Shown here piece by piece: positions 7,102 to 15,100 of a DNA stretch of 15,804 nucleotides. The translations under genes were made by a program, and so were the position numbers. The DNA is from an uncultured Eubacteriales bacterium (GTDB lineage Bacteria > Bacillota > Clostridia > Oscillospirales > Acutalibacteraceae): NCBI GenBank assembly GCA_934525065.1, contig CAKSYX010000039.1, positions 1-15,804 of the forward strand, given 5' to 3'. Positions within the stretch are counted from its first letter, which is position 1, and the number at the start of each line of letters is the position of its first letter. Under the pieces are notes generated by a model, which was not told the DNA's origin, made no database searches, and saw nothing but the letters and a program-made list of their open reading frames with translations.

Positions 7102-8357
7102 TTCTTTTCGCCCTCCAGTGTTACCGTGATTTTATCTGTGTTTTTAAGTCCGGCTTCCGAAAGAGAAAGGACAAGCCTTTCCATTTCCGGCGGACGCAGG
7201 AAGGGATACTTCTTTTCCTTGACCGTTTTTCCGTTCACGGAAAAGGTCAGCTTGCATTTATCAAGCACATCACGGCTTCTGAAATAGAAGCAGACCTCGT
7301 CCATGGGCTTTGAAAGGTCAATCCTTTGCGGAACGATATAGGCGATATTGCTGTCCGGAGCGATGATTGCAAAGTCACTGCCGCCCTTTTCAAAGCTGCA
7401 GGCTCCGTCGGCGGCGGTCACGGCACTTTCGGAAACATAGTCAACAAGGTCATTGACGTGAAGTGCATTGCCGCAGCTGAAAACTCCGGGAAAACTCGTC
7501 ATAAGGCTCTGGTCGCAAAGCGGGCCTTTCGTTTTCGGGTCGATACAGACACCAAGACGCTCGGCAAGCTCGTTTTCCGGAATAAGGCCGACGGACAAAA
7601 TCAGTCCGTCACATTCAACGTAGCTTTCCGTTCCTGAAACGGGCTGCATTTTTTCGTCAACCTGCGAAATTTGAACACCTGTCAGCCTGTCGTCTCCGTA
7701 TACCCTTGTCACGGTATGTGAGAGGTAAAGCGGAATGTCATAGTCATGCAGACACTGGTGGATGTTCCTCGTAAGACCTGAGGGCGTGCTCTTGGCTTCA
7801 TAGACACCGAGCACCTTTGCGCCCTCAAGGGTGAGCCTGCGCGCCATGATAAGGCCGATATCGCCCGAGCCGAGAATCACGCATTTTTTCGTCGGAAGCT
7901 GCCCCAAAAGATTGGTGAGGTGCTGAGCCGTTCCGGCGGTGAAAACTCCGGCCGGCCTTGTTCCGTGGATGTTGACCTGCTTTGCCGTCCTTTCACGGCA
8001 GCCCGTTGCAAGAATGAGCGTCTTTCCGCGGACAGAAGCCACGCCGTCTCTGCTGACGAGAGTGAGCTCAAACAGCCCGTCATATACACGGATGTCGGTA
8101 ACAAAGGTGAGCGTTGTGACATCGGCCTTCGTTTCTTTGAGCATATCAATATATTTTTCGGCGTATTCGGGACCCGAAAGCTTTTCCTGAAAGCGGATAA
8201 GGCCGAAGCCGTCATGAATGCACTGCTTGAGTATTCCGCCGAGTCTCGCTTCGCGTTCAATGAGCAGGACACTCTTTCCGTTTTCATCGCACCTGACGGC
8301 GGCGGCAAGACCGGCAGGGCCTGCGCCGATTATGATAACATCATAAAGTGTTTTCAT
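7098..8357 (-). CDS. NAD(P)/FAD-dependent oxidoreductase of the glycerol operon
   Basis: A 419-residue two-dinucleotide-binding flavoprotein. The FAD-binding Rossmann motif GAGPAG is at 11-16, a second nucleotide-binding motif GSGDIG at 163-168, and the late FAD-contacting FSCGN at 293-297. ATGCRERT (117-124) is the signature position where many relatives carry 'ATGARERP'. It has neither the redox-active CxxC of thioredoxin reductase nor a dimerisation domain; the tail (about 330-419) is a short extra domain. Relatives include subunits of sarcosine oxidase-like and anaerobic glycerol-3-phosphate dehydrogenase complexes. With the flanking genes it probably passes electrons from the dehydrogenase to NAD or another acceptor. 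The start codon lies 1 bp after the upstream stop codon, with GGAGGG at 8367-8372 inside the upstream gene. The exact partner and electron acceptor are inferred. Confidence 0.85.
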   Translation of the reverse strand: MKTLYDVIIIGAGPAGLAAAVRCDENGKSVLLIEREARLGGILKQCIHDGFGLIRFQEKLSGPEYAEKYIDMLKETKADVTTLTFVTDIRVYDGLFELTLVSRDGVASVRGKTLILATGCRERTAKQVNIHGTRPAGVFTAGTAQHLTNLLGQLPTKKCVILGSGDIGLIMARRLTLEGAKVLGVYEAKSTPSGLTRNIHQCLHDYDIPLYLSHTVTRVYGDDRLTGVQISQVDEKMQPVSGTESYVECDGLILSVGLIPENELAERLGVCIDPKTKGPLCDQSLMTSFPGVFSCGNALHVNDLVDYVSESAVTAADGACSFEKGGSDFAIIAPDSNIAYIVPQRIDLSKPMDEVCFYFRSRDVLDKCKLTFSVNGKTVKEKKYPFLRPPEMERLVLSLSEAGLKNTDKITVTLEGEKK

Positions 8358-8358
8358 C

Positions 8359-10080
8359 TCACTTGCCCTCCTTCGTTTCGCCGAATACTATTACGGCATC
8401 CTCATTGCCCTTTCTGACCTCGGAAAGCGGAATGCCGAGGTACTCGGCAATTATCCTCATAACGACCGGGGAGCAGAAGCCGCCCTGGCATCTGCCCATT
8501 CCGGCGCGGACGCGCTTTTTGACGCCGTCAACGGTCGGAACGCAGACAGGTGAGCGCAAGGCGTCAAGAATTTCTCCGCGGCTGATCTCCTCACAGCGGC
8601 AGACTATCTCGCCGTAGTCGGGGTTCTTTTTAATAAGCTCGGCCCTTTCCTTCGGGCTCATGTCGCGCAGATGGGGAATCGCTTTTCTGCGCGGATTGAA
8701 GCTGTTGTTGCGTTCGGGCTTTATTCCGTAGCAATAGAGAAGCTGCAGTGCCATTTTTTCAATGTCAAGCGCAACAACCGGCGCGGTGGTAAGGCCGGGG
8801 GACTGGATTCCCGCGCAGTGAATGAGGTTATGCGTTTCTCTTCCGCGTTCGATGATGAAATCCTCCTCAAACGAAGGGGCACGGACACCGGTAAAATAGG
8901 TGATGATGTCGCTGCGTCTGAGTCTGTCGGTTGCGCTTTGCTGTTTGTTGAAAACGTTGGTAATACTCTCGGGATTTGTTGCGTGGTTTTCCTTTTCAAA
9001 GGTTTCAACCGCGTCCGGGCCGACAAGCAGATTATGGTGAACTGTATGAATTATCCCGCCGCCCTTGGTGTGACCTGCGCCGGGCGTCTTTTTGAGTGAT
9101 TTTGTTGTGACAACGGAGTGAATGAACGCTCCGGCTTTTGTGTCGAGAATACTGTTCGTTCCGCGTCTCGGGTGGATCGAATAGAAGCGGTCGCCGGCCA
9201 TTTCGGCAATGTCATCGGCAAAAACGCCTGCGGCATTGATGACAATTTTCGGATAAACGGTTCCGCGGTTTGTGGTGACGGAAACGATCTCGCCGTTTTT
9301 TGTCTCCATTGAAAGAACGGCGGTATTAAGGCTGAGCACCGCACCGTTCTGAACGGCGTTTTCGGCGTAAGCTATTGTGAGGGAATACGGACAGACACAG
9401 CCGGCCGAGGGGTTATAGAGGGCGAACTCGATATCGGATTTGAGATTCGGTTCGGCTTCAAAAAGCTCTTCTTTTGAAATTACTTTTGTGTCCTTTACAC
9501 CGTCAACAAGTCTGCGCTTTGCGGCGTAAGCCTCCACAAAGGGCTTCAGCTCCTTCTGATTGAAGCCGACATACTGCCCGCAGCGCGAAAAAGGTACGCC
9601 GAGGTCGCGGCAGATATCGCCGTAGACCTTGTTGCCGAGCAGAACATAATGCTGTTTAAGGCTGCCTTTTGAAAGGTCAACGCCCGGGTGAACCTCTCCA
9701 TCGTTTCTTCCCGAAGCACCGAGAGCGAGGTCATACTCCTTTTCAACAAGCAGAACATCAAGCTTCCACTTTGAAAGCTCGCGCGCAATCGAAGTGCCGG
9801 AAATTCCGCCGCCGATAACAAGTACGTCCGGCGTTTTTCCCTCAAGGGCGGTGTCCCTGAGCTTCGGGGTGCGCATTTTCGGAATCGACGCGCCGGTGAA
9901 GGTGATGTTATTGACAACGTGAACGTCCTTTTTGCCTGTGACTGCCATCTGGCAGGCTTTGACAATTCCGTCCCAGTCATTCCATTCGCCGGTCATTACC
10001 CTCATGCGGTTCTTATCGGTGAAATCAATTTTTCCGCCGTAAAGCTCACGGAGCTTTTTTCTGAGTTTTCTTTCGTTCAT
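8359..10080 (-). CDS. glpA: FAD-dependent glycerol-3-phosphate dehydrogenase (GlpA-like)
   Basis: A 573-residue flavoprotein. The DAO-type FAD-binding motif VIGGGISGTSIARE begins near residue 88, preceded by an N-terminal stretch of about 84 residues. Family features downstream are GASGRNDGEVHPG (121-133), INAAGVFADDIA (281-292) and TGVRAPS (397-403). The C-terminal part is a BFD-like [2Fe-2S] domain with C494-x-C496 and C531-x4-C536 (VCRCEE, GRCQGGFC). Anaerobic GlpA oxidises sn-glycerol-3-phosphate to DHAP with FAD and hands electrons to partner subunits. The start at 10080 is chosen because CGGAGA lies 9 nt upstream; a longer frame reaching 10188 would cross the promoter's transcription start. 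It is the first gene of the five-gene operon. The gene symbol is by homology; a different polyol phosphate as substrate is possible. Confidence 0.85.
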   Translation of the reverse strand: MNERKLRKKLRELYGGKIDFTDKNRMRVMTGEWNDWDGIVKACQMAVTGKKDVHVVNNITFTGASIPKMRTPKLRDTALEGKTPDVLVIGGGISGTSIARELSKWKLDVLLVEKEYDLALGASGRNDGEVHPGVDLSKGSLKQHYVLLGNKVYGDICRDLGVPFSRCGQYVGFNQKELKPFVEAYAAKRRLVDGVKDTKVISKEELFEAEPNLKSDIEFALYNPSAGCVCPYSLTIAYAENAVQNGAVLSLNTAVLSMETKNGEIVSVTTNRGTVYPKIVINAAGVFADDIAEMAGDRFYSIHPRRGTNSILDTKAGAFIHSVVTTKSLKKTPGAGHTKGGGIIHTVHHNLLVGPDAVETFEKENHATNPESITNVFNKQQSATDRLRRSDIITYFTGVRAPSFEEDFIIERGRETHNLIHCAGIQSPGLTTAPVVALDIEKMALQLLYCYGIKPERNNSFNPRRKAIPHLRDMSPKERAELIKKNPDYGEIVCRCEEISRGEILDALRSPVCVPTVDGVKKRVRAGMGRCQGGFCSPVVMRIIAEYLGIPLSEVRKGNEDAVIVFGETKEGK

Positions 10081-10104
10081 ATCAAATTCTCCGAATCGTG
10101 TTTT

Positions 10105-10122
10105 TCCGGCACGAAAGCCGGA
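10105..10122 (-). promoter_or_regulatory. Leader hairpin of the glycerol operon
   Basis: TCCGGC (10105-10110) and GCCGGA (10117-10122) form a perfect 6-bp stem around a 6-nt loop. On the transcript it is followed by five A rather than U, so it is not a terminator. It lies about 25 nt upstream of the start codon in a leader of about 93 nt and could affect translation or mRNA stability. Confidence 0.4.
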
Positions 10123-10179
10123 TACGAAGTTTTTCCGCCGCAAATGCAAAACAACACACAGACGGACGCTTATGTAGTA

Positions 10180-10208
10180 ATCATACACTAAATCAGGACA
10201 GTTGTCAA
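10180..10208 (-). promoter_or_regulatory. Promoter of the five-gene glycerol operon
   Basis: On the minus strand a perfect TTGACA (10208-10203) and TATGAT (10185-10180) are separated by exactly 17 nt. The predicted start is near 10173. This is the strongest sigma-70-type promoter in the window and sits 93 bp before the first operon gene. Confidence 0.8.
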
Positions 10209-10225
10209 AATAAATTTTGTCAAAA
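10202..10225. promoter_or_regulatory. Repeat/palindrome overlapping the operon -35 box
   Basis: TTGTCAAAA occurs twice in direct orientation (10202-10210 and 10217-10225). Between them CAAAAT-AA-ATTTTG (10206-10219) is a perfect hexamer palindrome overlapping the -35 hexamer. The position fits a repressor operator or an activator site for glycerol control, but I do not recognise the regulator. Confidence 0.45.
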
Positions 10226-10290
10226 ATGGATAAGAGAGGAAAGCGCGTTCAAATTTCACGCCGTTTTACTTTTCTTATTATTATAGTCCG

Positions 10291-10339
10291 GCAAATTTTT
10301 GTATGTAAAATTTGCATTTGCTTTTGGGCGGTGCAAATG
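10291..10339. other. GCAAAT inverted-repeat cluster in the MATE/glycerol intergenic region
   Basis: GCAAATTTT (10291-10299) and AAAATTTGC (10307-10315) are perfect 9-bp inverted arms around 7 nt. CATTTGC (10315-10321) and GCAAATG (10333-10339) form a second pair. The hexamer GCAAAT or its complement thus occurs four times in 50 bp, with another at 10140-10145 in the operon leader. It may be a distal regulatory site upstream of the glycerol promoter. Otherwise 10226-10423 holds no gene that I can support. Confidence 0.4.
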
Positions 10340-10423
10340 TATGATTCCGGCAAACGGCCTTCAGAGCAGACAGAACGGGCAAAACGAGAACAAACTCTTT
10401 GACCGAATTGAATATAACACAAC

Positions 10424-10455
10424 AAAAAACGGGCTGTCGCTAACTGCCACAGCCC
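10424..10455 (-). terminator. Intrinsic terminator of the MATE gene
   Basis: GGGCTGT (10431-10437) and ACAGCCC (10449-10455) form a 7-bp GC-rich stem with an 11-nt loop. On the minus strand it is followed by six T after one G (10429-10424). It lies 24 bp after the MATE stop codon. Confidence 0.85.
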
Positions 10456-10478
10456 ATTTTAATGCTTTCGGGTAACTC

Positions 10479-11834
10479 TTATTCGCCGACGTGAGAGATG
10501 ATTTTTTTGTTGACATATACATACGAAGCAACCGTAACGCCCAGCGAGACGACCTCGGCGATCGGGAACGCCCACCAGACATTTTCAAGCACACCGGTTT
10601 TTGAAAGGAAATACGCAACCGGAACCAGAACAACGAGCTGACGGGTAAAGGAGACTATCATTGAAAAATAGCTCTTTCCGATAGCCTGGAAAACCGAGCC
10701 CATCGCAATGCTGAAGCCTGCCATAACGAAGGAAAGGCTGATCGTTTTAAGCGCAGGAATGCCGATTGAAAGCATATTCTCCGAAGCGTCGAACAAAAGA
10801 AGCATCTTGTCCGGGATGATCCACATGAGCACCGTTCCGACCGCCATAATCGAACAGGCGAGCACCATGCTGAAGCGGACGGTTTTTGTCATGCGCCGGC
10901 GGTTGCCCGCTCCGTAGTTGAACGCGATTATCGGAATAATTCCGTTGTTCATTCCGAAAACCGGCATGAATACAAATGACTGGAGCTTGAAGTATACGCC
11001 GAAAACGGCCGCGGCAGTCTGCGCAAAGCCGAGAAGAATTTTGTTGACAAGATACGTCATGACGGAACCGATTGCAACCATAATGATCGACGGAACGCCG
11101 ATTTTATATATCTCACCGATGATTTTTCCGTTTGGTCTGAAGGCCTTCAGGCGGACGGAAACCTCCTTGTTGAATTTACGGTTGAGGATGAGGGCAACGA
11201 TGAACGCGGCAATCTGACCCATGACGGTTGCAACGGCGGCACCCTTTGCTTCAAGGCGCGGGAACGGGCCGACGCCGAGAATAAAGAGCGGGTCAAAAAT
11301 GATGTTGATGGCCGCGCCGATGAGCTGGGTTATCATTGAAAGAACGGTCTTTCCCGTGGACTGCATGAGACGCTCAACCATAATTTGACCGAAAACGCCG
11401 AAGGAAAGCGAACAGCAGATGGTGAGATAATCAACGCCGTAGGCATAGACCGGAGAATCGGCGGAAACCTGCGTTCTGAAAAACAGCGGGGTTGCAAAAA
11501 GGCCGAGAAAAAGGAAGACCGCCGAGCTGACAATTGCAAGGAAGACACCGTTTGAAGCGACCTTGTTTGCCTTTTCATAGTCCTTTGCGCCGAGACTTCT
11601 TGAAAGCAGAGCATTGACACCGACTCCGGTTCCGGTCGCAACGCCTATCATGAGATTTTGAATCGGGAACGCAAGCGAAACGGCCGTCAGCGCATCCTCA
11701 CAGACGCGGGAGACCCAGATGCTGTCAACAACGTTATAAAGTGCCTGAACGAGCATTGAAAGCATCATCGGAACCGACATTGAAACAACGAGCCGTCCTA
11801 TCGGCATTACGCCCATTTTGTTTTCTTTCTGCAT
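10479..11834 (-). CDS. MATE-family efflux transporter
   Basis: A 451-residue polytopic membrane protein of normal MATE length, with about 12 hydrophobic segments in two halves. Typical features are PMMLSMLVQALYNVVDSIWVSR near the N-terminus (helix 1), the GVGVNALLSRSLGAKDYEKA loop after helix 2, and the second-half repeat IPIIAFNYGAGNRRRMTK. MATE proteins export organic cations or other small molecules by Na+ or H+ antiport; the substrate here is unknown. The start at 11834 is preceded by GGAGG about 10 nt upstream; a second Met six residues in is possible. It is a single-gene unit with its own extended -10 promoter and terminator, divergent from the phosphoesterase gene. Nothing ties it functionally to the glycerol operon downstream. 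Confidence 0.93.
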   Translation of the reverse strand: MQKENKMGVMPIGRLVVSMSVPMMLSMLVQALYNVVDSIWVSRVCEDALTAVSLAFPIQNLMIGVATGTGVGVNALLSRSLGAKDYEKANKVASNGVFLAIVSSAVFLFLGLFATPLFFRTQVSADSPVYAYGVDYLTICCSLSFGVFGQIMVERLMQSTGKTVLSMITQLIGAAINIIFDPLFILGVGPFPRLEAKGAAVATVMGQIAAFIVALILNRKFNKEVSVRLKAFRPNGKIIGEIYKIGVPSIIMVAIGSVMTYLVNKILLGFAQTAAAVFGVYFKLQSFVFMPVFGMNNGIIPIIAFNYGAGNRRRMTKTVRFSMVLACSIMAVGTVLMWIIPDKMLLLFDASENMLSIGIPALKTISLSFVMAGFSIAMGSVFQAIGKSYFSMIVSFTRQLVVLVPVAYFLSKTGVLENVWWAFPIAEVVSLGVTVASYVYVNKKIISHVGE

Positions 11835-11960
11835 TTTTATCTTTCCTCCGTTTTGATATTTCCGAATAACGGTGCCGCCTGCTGTTTTGCAAGAGCCTTG
11901 CGTGTTTGTTTTGAACCGGCGGAAAGCCGTTTTGGGTCAGAACAGCGGACACGGATAATA

Positions 11961-11989
11961 ATTATACCATTTAATTCACGCCGAATCCA
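11961..11989 (-). promoter_or_regulatory. Promoter of the MATE gene
   Basis: On the minus strand TATAAT (11966-11961) is preceded by TGG, giving an extended -10 (TGnTATAAT). The -35 position 17 nt upstream (11989-11984, TGGATT) is weak, at three of six matches. The predicted leader is about 120 nt and contains only short stems (for example GCAAG-GCT-CTTGC). Confidence 0.6.
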
Positions 11990-12067
11990 GCCTGTTTTTC
12001 AACTTTTTTGTAGAAAATGTTAAAAATTGTCCTTAGCCGTTTGTGCAGAACGTCTTTTTCTTTGTCT

Positions 12068-12089
12068 CTTTTGCCCAAAAGGGAGAAAG
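12068..12089. other. Small hairpin between the divergent genes
   Basis: CTTTTGCCC (12068-12076) and GGGAGAAAG (12081-12089) pair around AAAA, with one internal mismatch and one wobble. It lies upstream of both divergent promoters and could be a binding site. The rest of 11990-12130 is T-rich DNA with no gene that I can support. Confidence 0.25.
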
Positions 12090-12134
12090 CAATTCTCACC
12101 AAAATGCCGAAAATTTTCTTTGACCTTTTTTCGC

Positions 12135-12163
12135 TGTAAACGGGAGTGCTTTTCTGCTATAAT
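12135..12163 (+). promoter_or_regulatory. Promoter of the phosphoesterase gene
   Basis: TATAAT at 12158-12163 with TGC before it forms an extended -10. The -35 position (12135-12140, TGTAAA) is weak. The predicted start near 12170 lies downstream of an ATG at 12146, which supports the start codon at 12200. Confidence 0.65.
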
Positions 12164-12199
12164 ATAAACGAAAAATTTTTCAAAAAGGAGTATGCGAAG

Positions 12200-15100
12200 A
12201 TGAAAAACTTAAAAAGAGCACTGTCTCTTTTCCTTGTTTTTGCGCTTGTGATGAGCTTTGCGTCACTCACCTCCTACGCGCTCCCCGAACACGGAAAGAC
12301 AGTTGCCTCCCTCCCGTTTGCAACCATGTCGGATATCCATTACTATCCGGAAAGCCTCATGGGCTCGCGAAGCGATGAATGGCTTGAATTCTGCCGCCTT
12401 GAGTCAAAGATGTATAACGAAAGCGAGCAGATTTTGCGCACCGCACTTGACACTCTCGCCGAAAGGGCGAAGAAGAACCATATCAAATATGTTCTTCTTC
12501 CCGGCGATCTCACAAAGGACAGCGAATATGACGCTCACGCCGGCCTTGCAGAAATCCTTGAGGAATATGAAGCAAAATACGGCTTCCAGTTCCTTGTCAT
12601 CAACGGCAACCACGACATAAACACCACCAAGGCGATGACCTTTGAAAACGACAAAAGGGAAGATGCAAGGCCCATCACTGCCGATGAATTCCGCGAGGTA
12701 TATAAAAACCTCGGCTATGACCTTGCGATCGACACCTACGCGAAAAAGGGAGAAAAGGTTCAGGGCGCGCTTTCCTACGTTGCCGACCTTGATGAGGACT
12801 ACCGCCTTATCGCTGTTGACTCCTGCCTTTATTCCTTTGACGAGCCGGGCAAGGACCAAACCGGCGGAAAGGTCACTGCGGAGCTTATGCAGTGGATCAA
12901 AAAATGGGCAGACAGGTCAAAAGAGGACGGCAGAACGCCGCTTCTTATGATCCACCACAACATGGCTCCCCATATGGAGTGTGAACCTTCAATCACCTTT
13001 GCTTTTACGCTCGACAACTATCTTGAGGTTTCCGAGCAGCTTGCCGACTGGGGAATCCATTACTCCTTCAGCGGCCACCTGCACACAAACGATATTGCAA
13101 GCGTTACCAACGACAACGGCGAAACGCTCTATGACGTTGAGACCGACTCTCTCACGGGTTTTCCGAATCTTTACCGCGAAATAACAATTTCAACCTTTGC
13201 CGACGGCGAAACCGGGCTTGAAGCAAACGTGGTTGACTTTGACGCGGAGAAGAACATGGTCTTTGACGGCGTTAGCTATGACAACGGCACCTACAAAAAC
13301 AGGGCGTTTGACCTTTGCTTCGGCGGCGGCCTTGCCGAAAACGGAAAGGCCAACGTTACAAAGTTCCTTGTCGGAATCGTCAAGAACTTTGCCGGCGGCT
13401 ACCTTACAAAAATTACCGAGGCGGGCGGAATTCTGCCCTTCCTCAAAACGATGAACATTGACGTTGAAAAAATCCTTTCCGATTTCCTCAAGCCGTATAT
13501 CGGAAACGGAGTCAAATTCGGTTCGGTCAACGTTATTTCCGTTGACAACCTCATGTGGTTCCTTGGCGACCTTTGCGACCAGATCAGCGAAATCTATATC
13601 AACGACCCGGAAAACCTCTATGCCTTCCTTGAGCCTATTGTTCAAAAGCTCGTTGACTTTGAGGTTGCGGACGTTCCCTGCACAAAGTTTATCGATACTC
13701 TCGGCTTTGGCAGCAGAGACAGAAACGGCACTCTCGGCGACGTAGTGCTTTCCGCAATGTATTATTGGTACACCGGAAATGAGGATACCTCGGACGATGA
13801 ATTCCTGAACACCGTTATCGACAATTTTGAAAACGGAACGCTCTTCCATGACTTCTTCTATTTTGTCATAGACGTTGCAATTAAAGACATTGTTGAGGAC
13901 GGCCTGCTTTCAAAGCTTGAAATTCGCGCTGACAAGCTCCTTGCCGACACCGTGATTCAGAAAAAGATGGGCGAAGGCATCAACTACCTCCTCAAATATG
14001 TTCTCAGGGGAGATTACAGCTACCTTAACCTTGTCAAGACCGTGTTCATGCTCGGCGTTCTCCCCTGGTCAAGCCTTTATGATGTTCTTGACGGACTTTT
14101 GCTGAGCAAATATCTGACGGAAAGTCAGCTTGAGTCAATAGGAATTTTTGTAGCCTACATTCTCCGCGACTTTTCAAGTGACGAGAACCCGAAAAAGCTC
14201 GGCGATTACAACGTTTCATATTTCTCGACCCCGGTGACCCCGGAGGCAACAAGGGAAAACTACCGCCTGCCCACAATGGTAAGTCAGGTTATGGGCGAGG
14301 ATTCGCAGACCGAAAGCATAATCAGCTGGTTCTCAAAGTATTCGCTTGAAAGCTCCGACATTGAAATCTATAAGGCGGATTCTGAGCCGGCCTTCACCGG
14401 AAAAGCAACCGCCCCCGAAGAAATCACCGTTAAAACGGAAAGCGAAACGGTTACACGTTCCTTCCCGGGAATCGACCTCGGCATTTTCGGCCTGTTCCGG
14501 TATGAATTTGAAATGGTTCGCCACACAGCGTATATCAGCGGCCTTGAAAGCGGCTCAACCTATTATTACAGAGTCGGCAACGAAGAGCGCGGCTGGTGGA
14601 GCGAAACCGGCAAAATTACGACCGCCGACGGTTCAAAGGACGTCACCTTCTTCCATATGTCCGACCCGCAGTCGCAGAACGTAAGGCAGTATGAAAGAGC
14701 GTGGGTGAACGTTTTGAAGAATGCGTTTGAAATGTATCCGGATGCAGCCTTCATTTTGAACACGGGCGACCTCGTTGACCACGGAGACAACAACCGCCAG
14801 TGGCAGTATATGTTCGACACAGCTTCAAGGTATCTCATGAGCACAAGCATGATGCCGCTCAGCGGAAACCATGAGGGCAAGGGCACGAACGCCACGGCAA
14901 ACTACTTCACTCTTCCGAACGTGCCCTGGCAGGACACAACCACAGGCGTTTACTATTCCTTCACTTATAACAACATACACATTGCCGTTCTCAATTCAAA
15001 CGACCTTGATGAAAACACCGACGGCCTTTCCGATAAACAGCTTGAATGGCTCAGGGCAGACATGAACGCAAGCGATGCGCAGTGGAAGTTCGTTGCGCTT

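Noticed and set aside
10217..10402. A 61-codon plus-strand frame in the intergenic region beside the glycerol promoter.
   Set aside because: No convincing ribosome site, it overlaps inverted repeats, and the composition is not protein-like. Treated as regulatory DNA.
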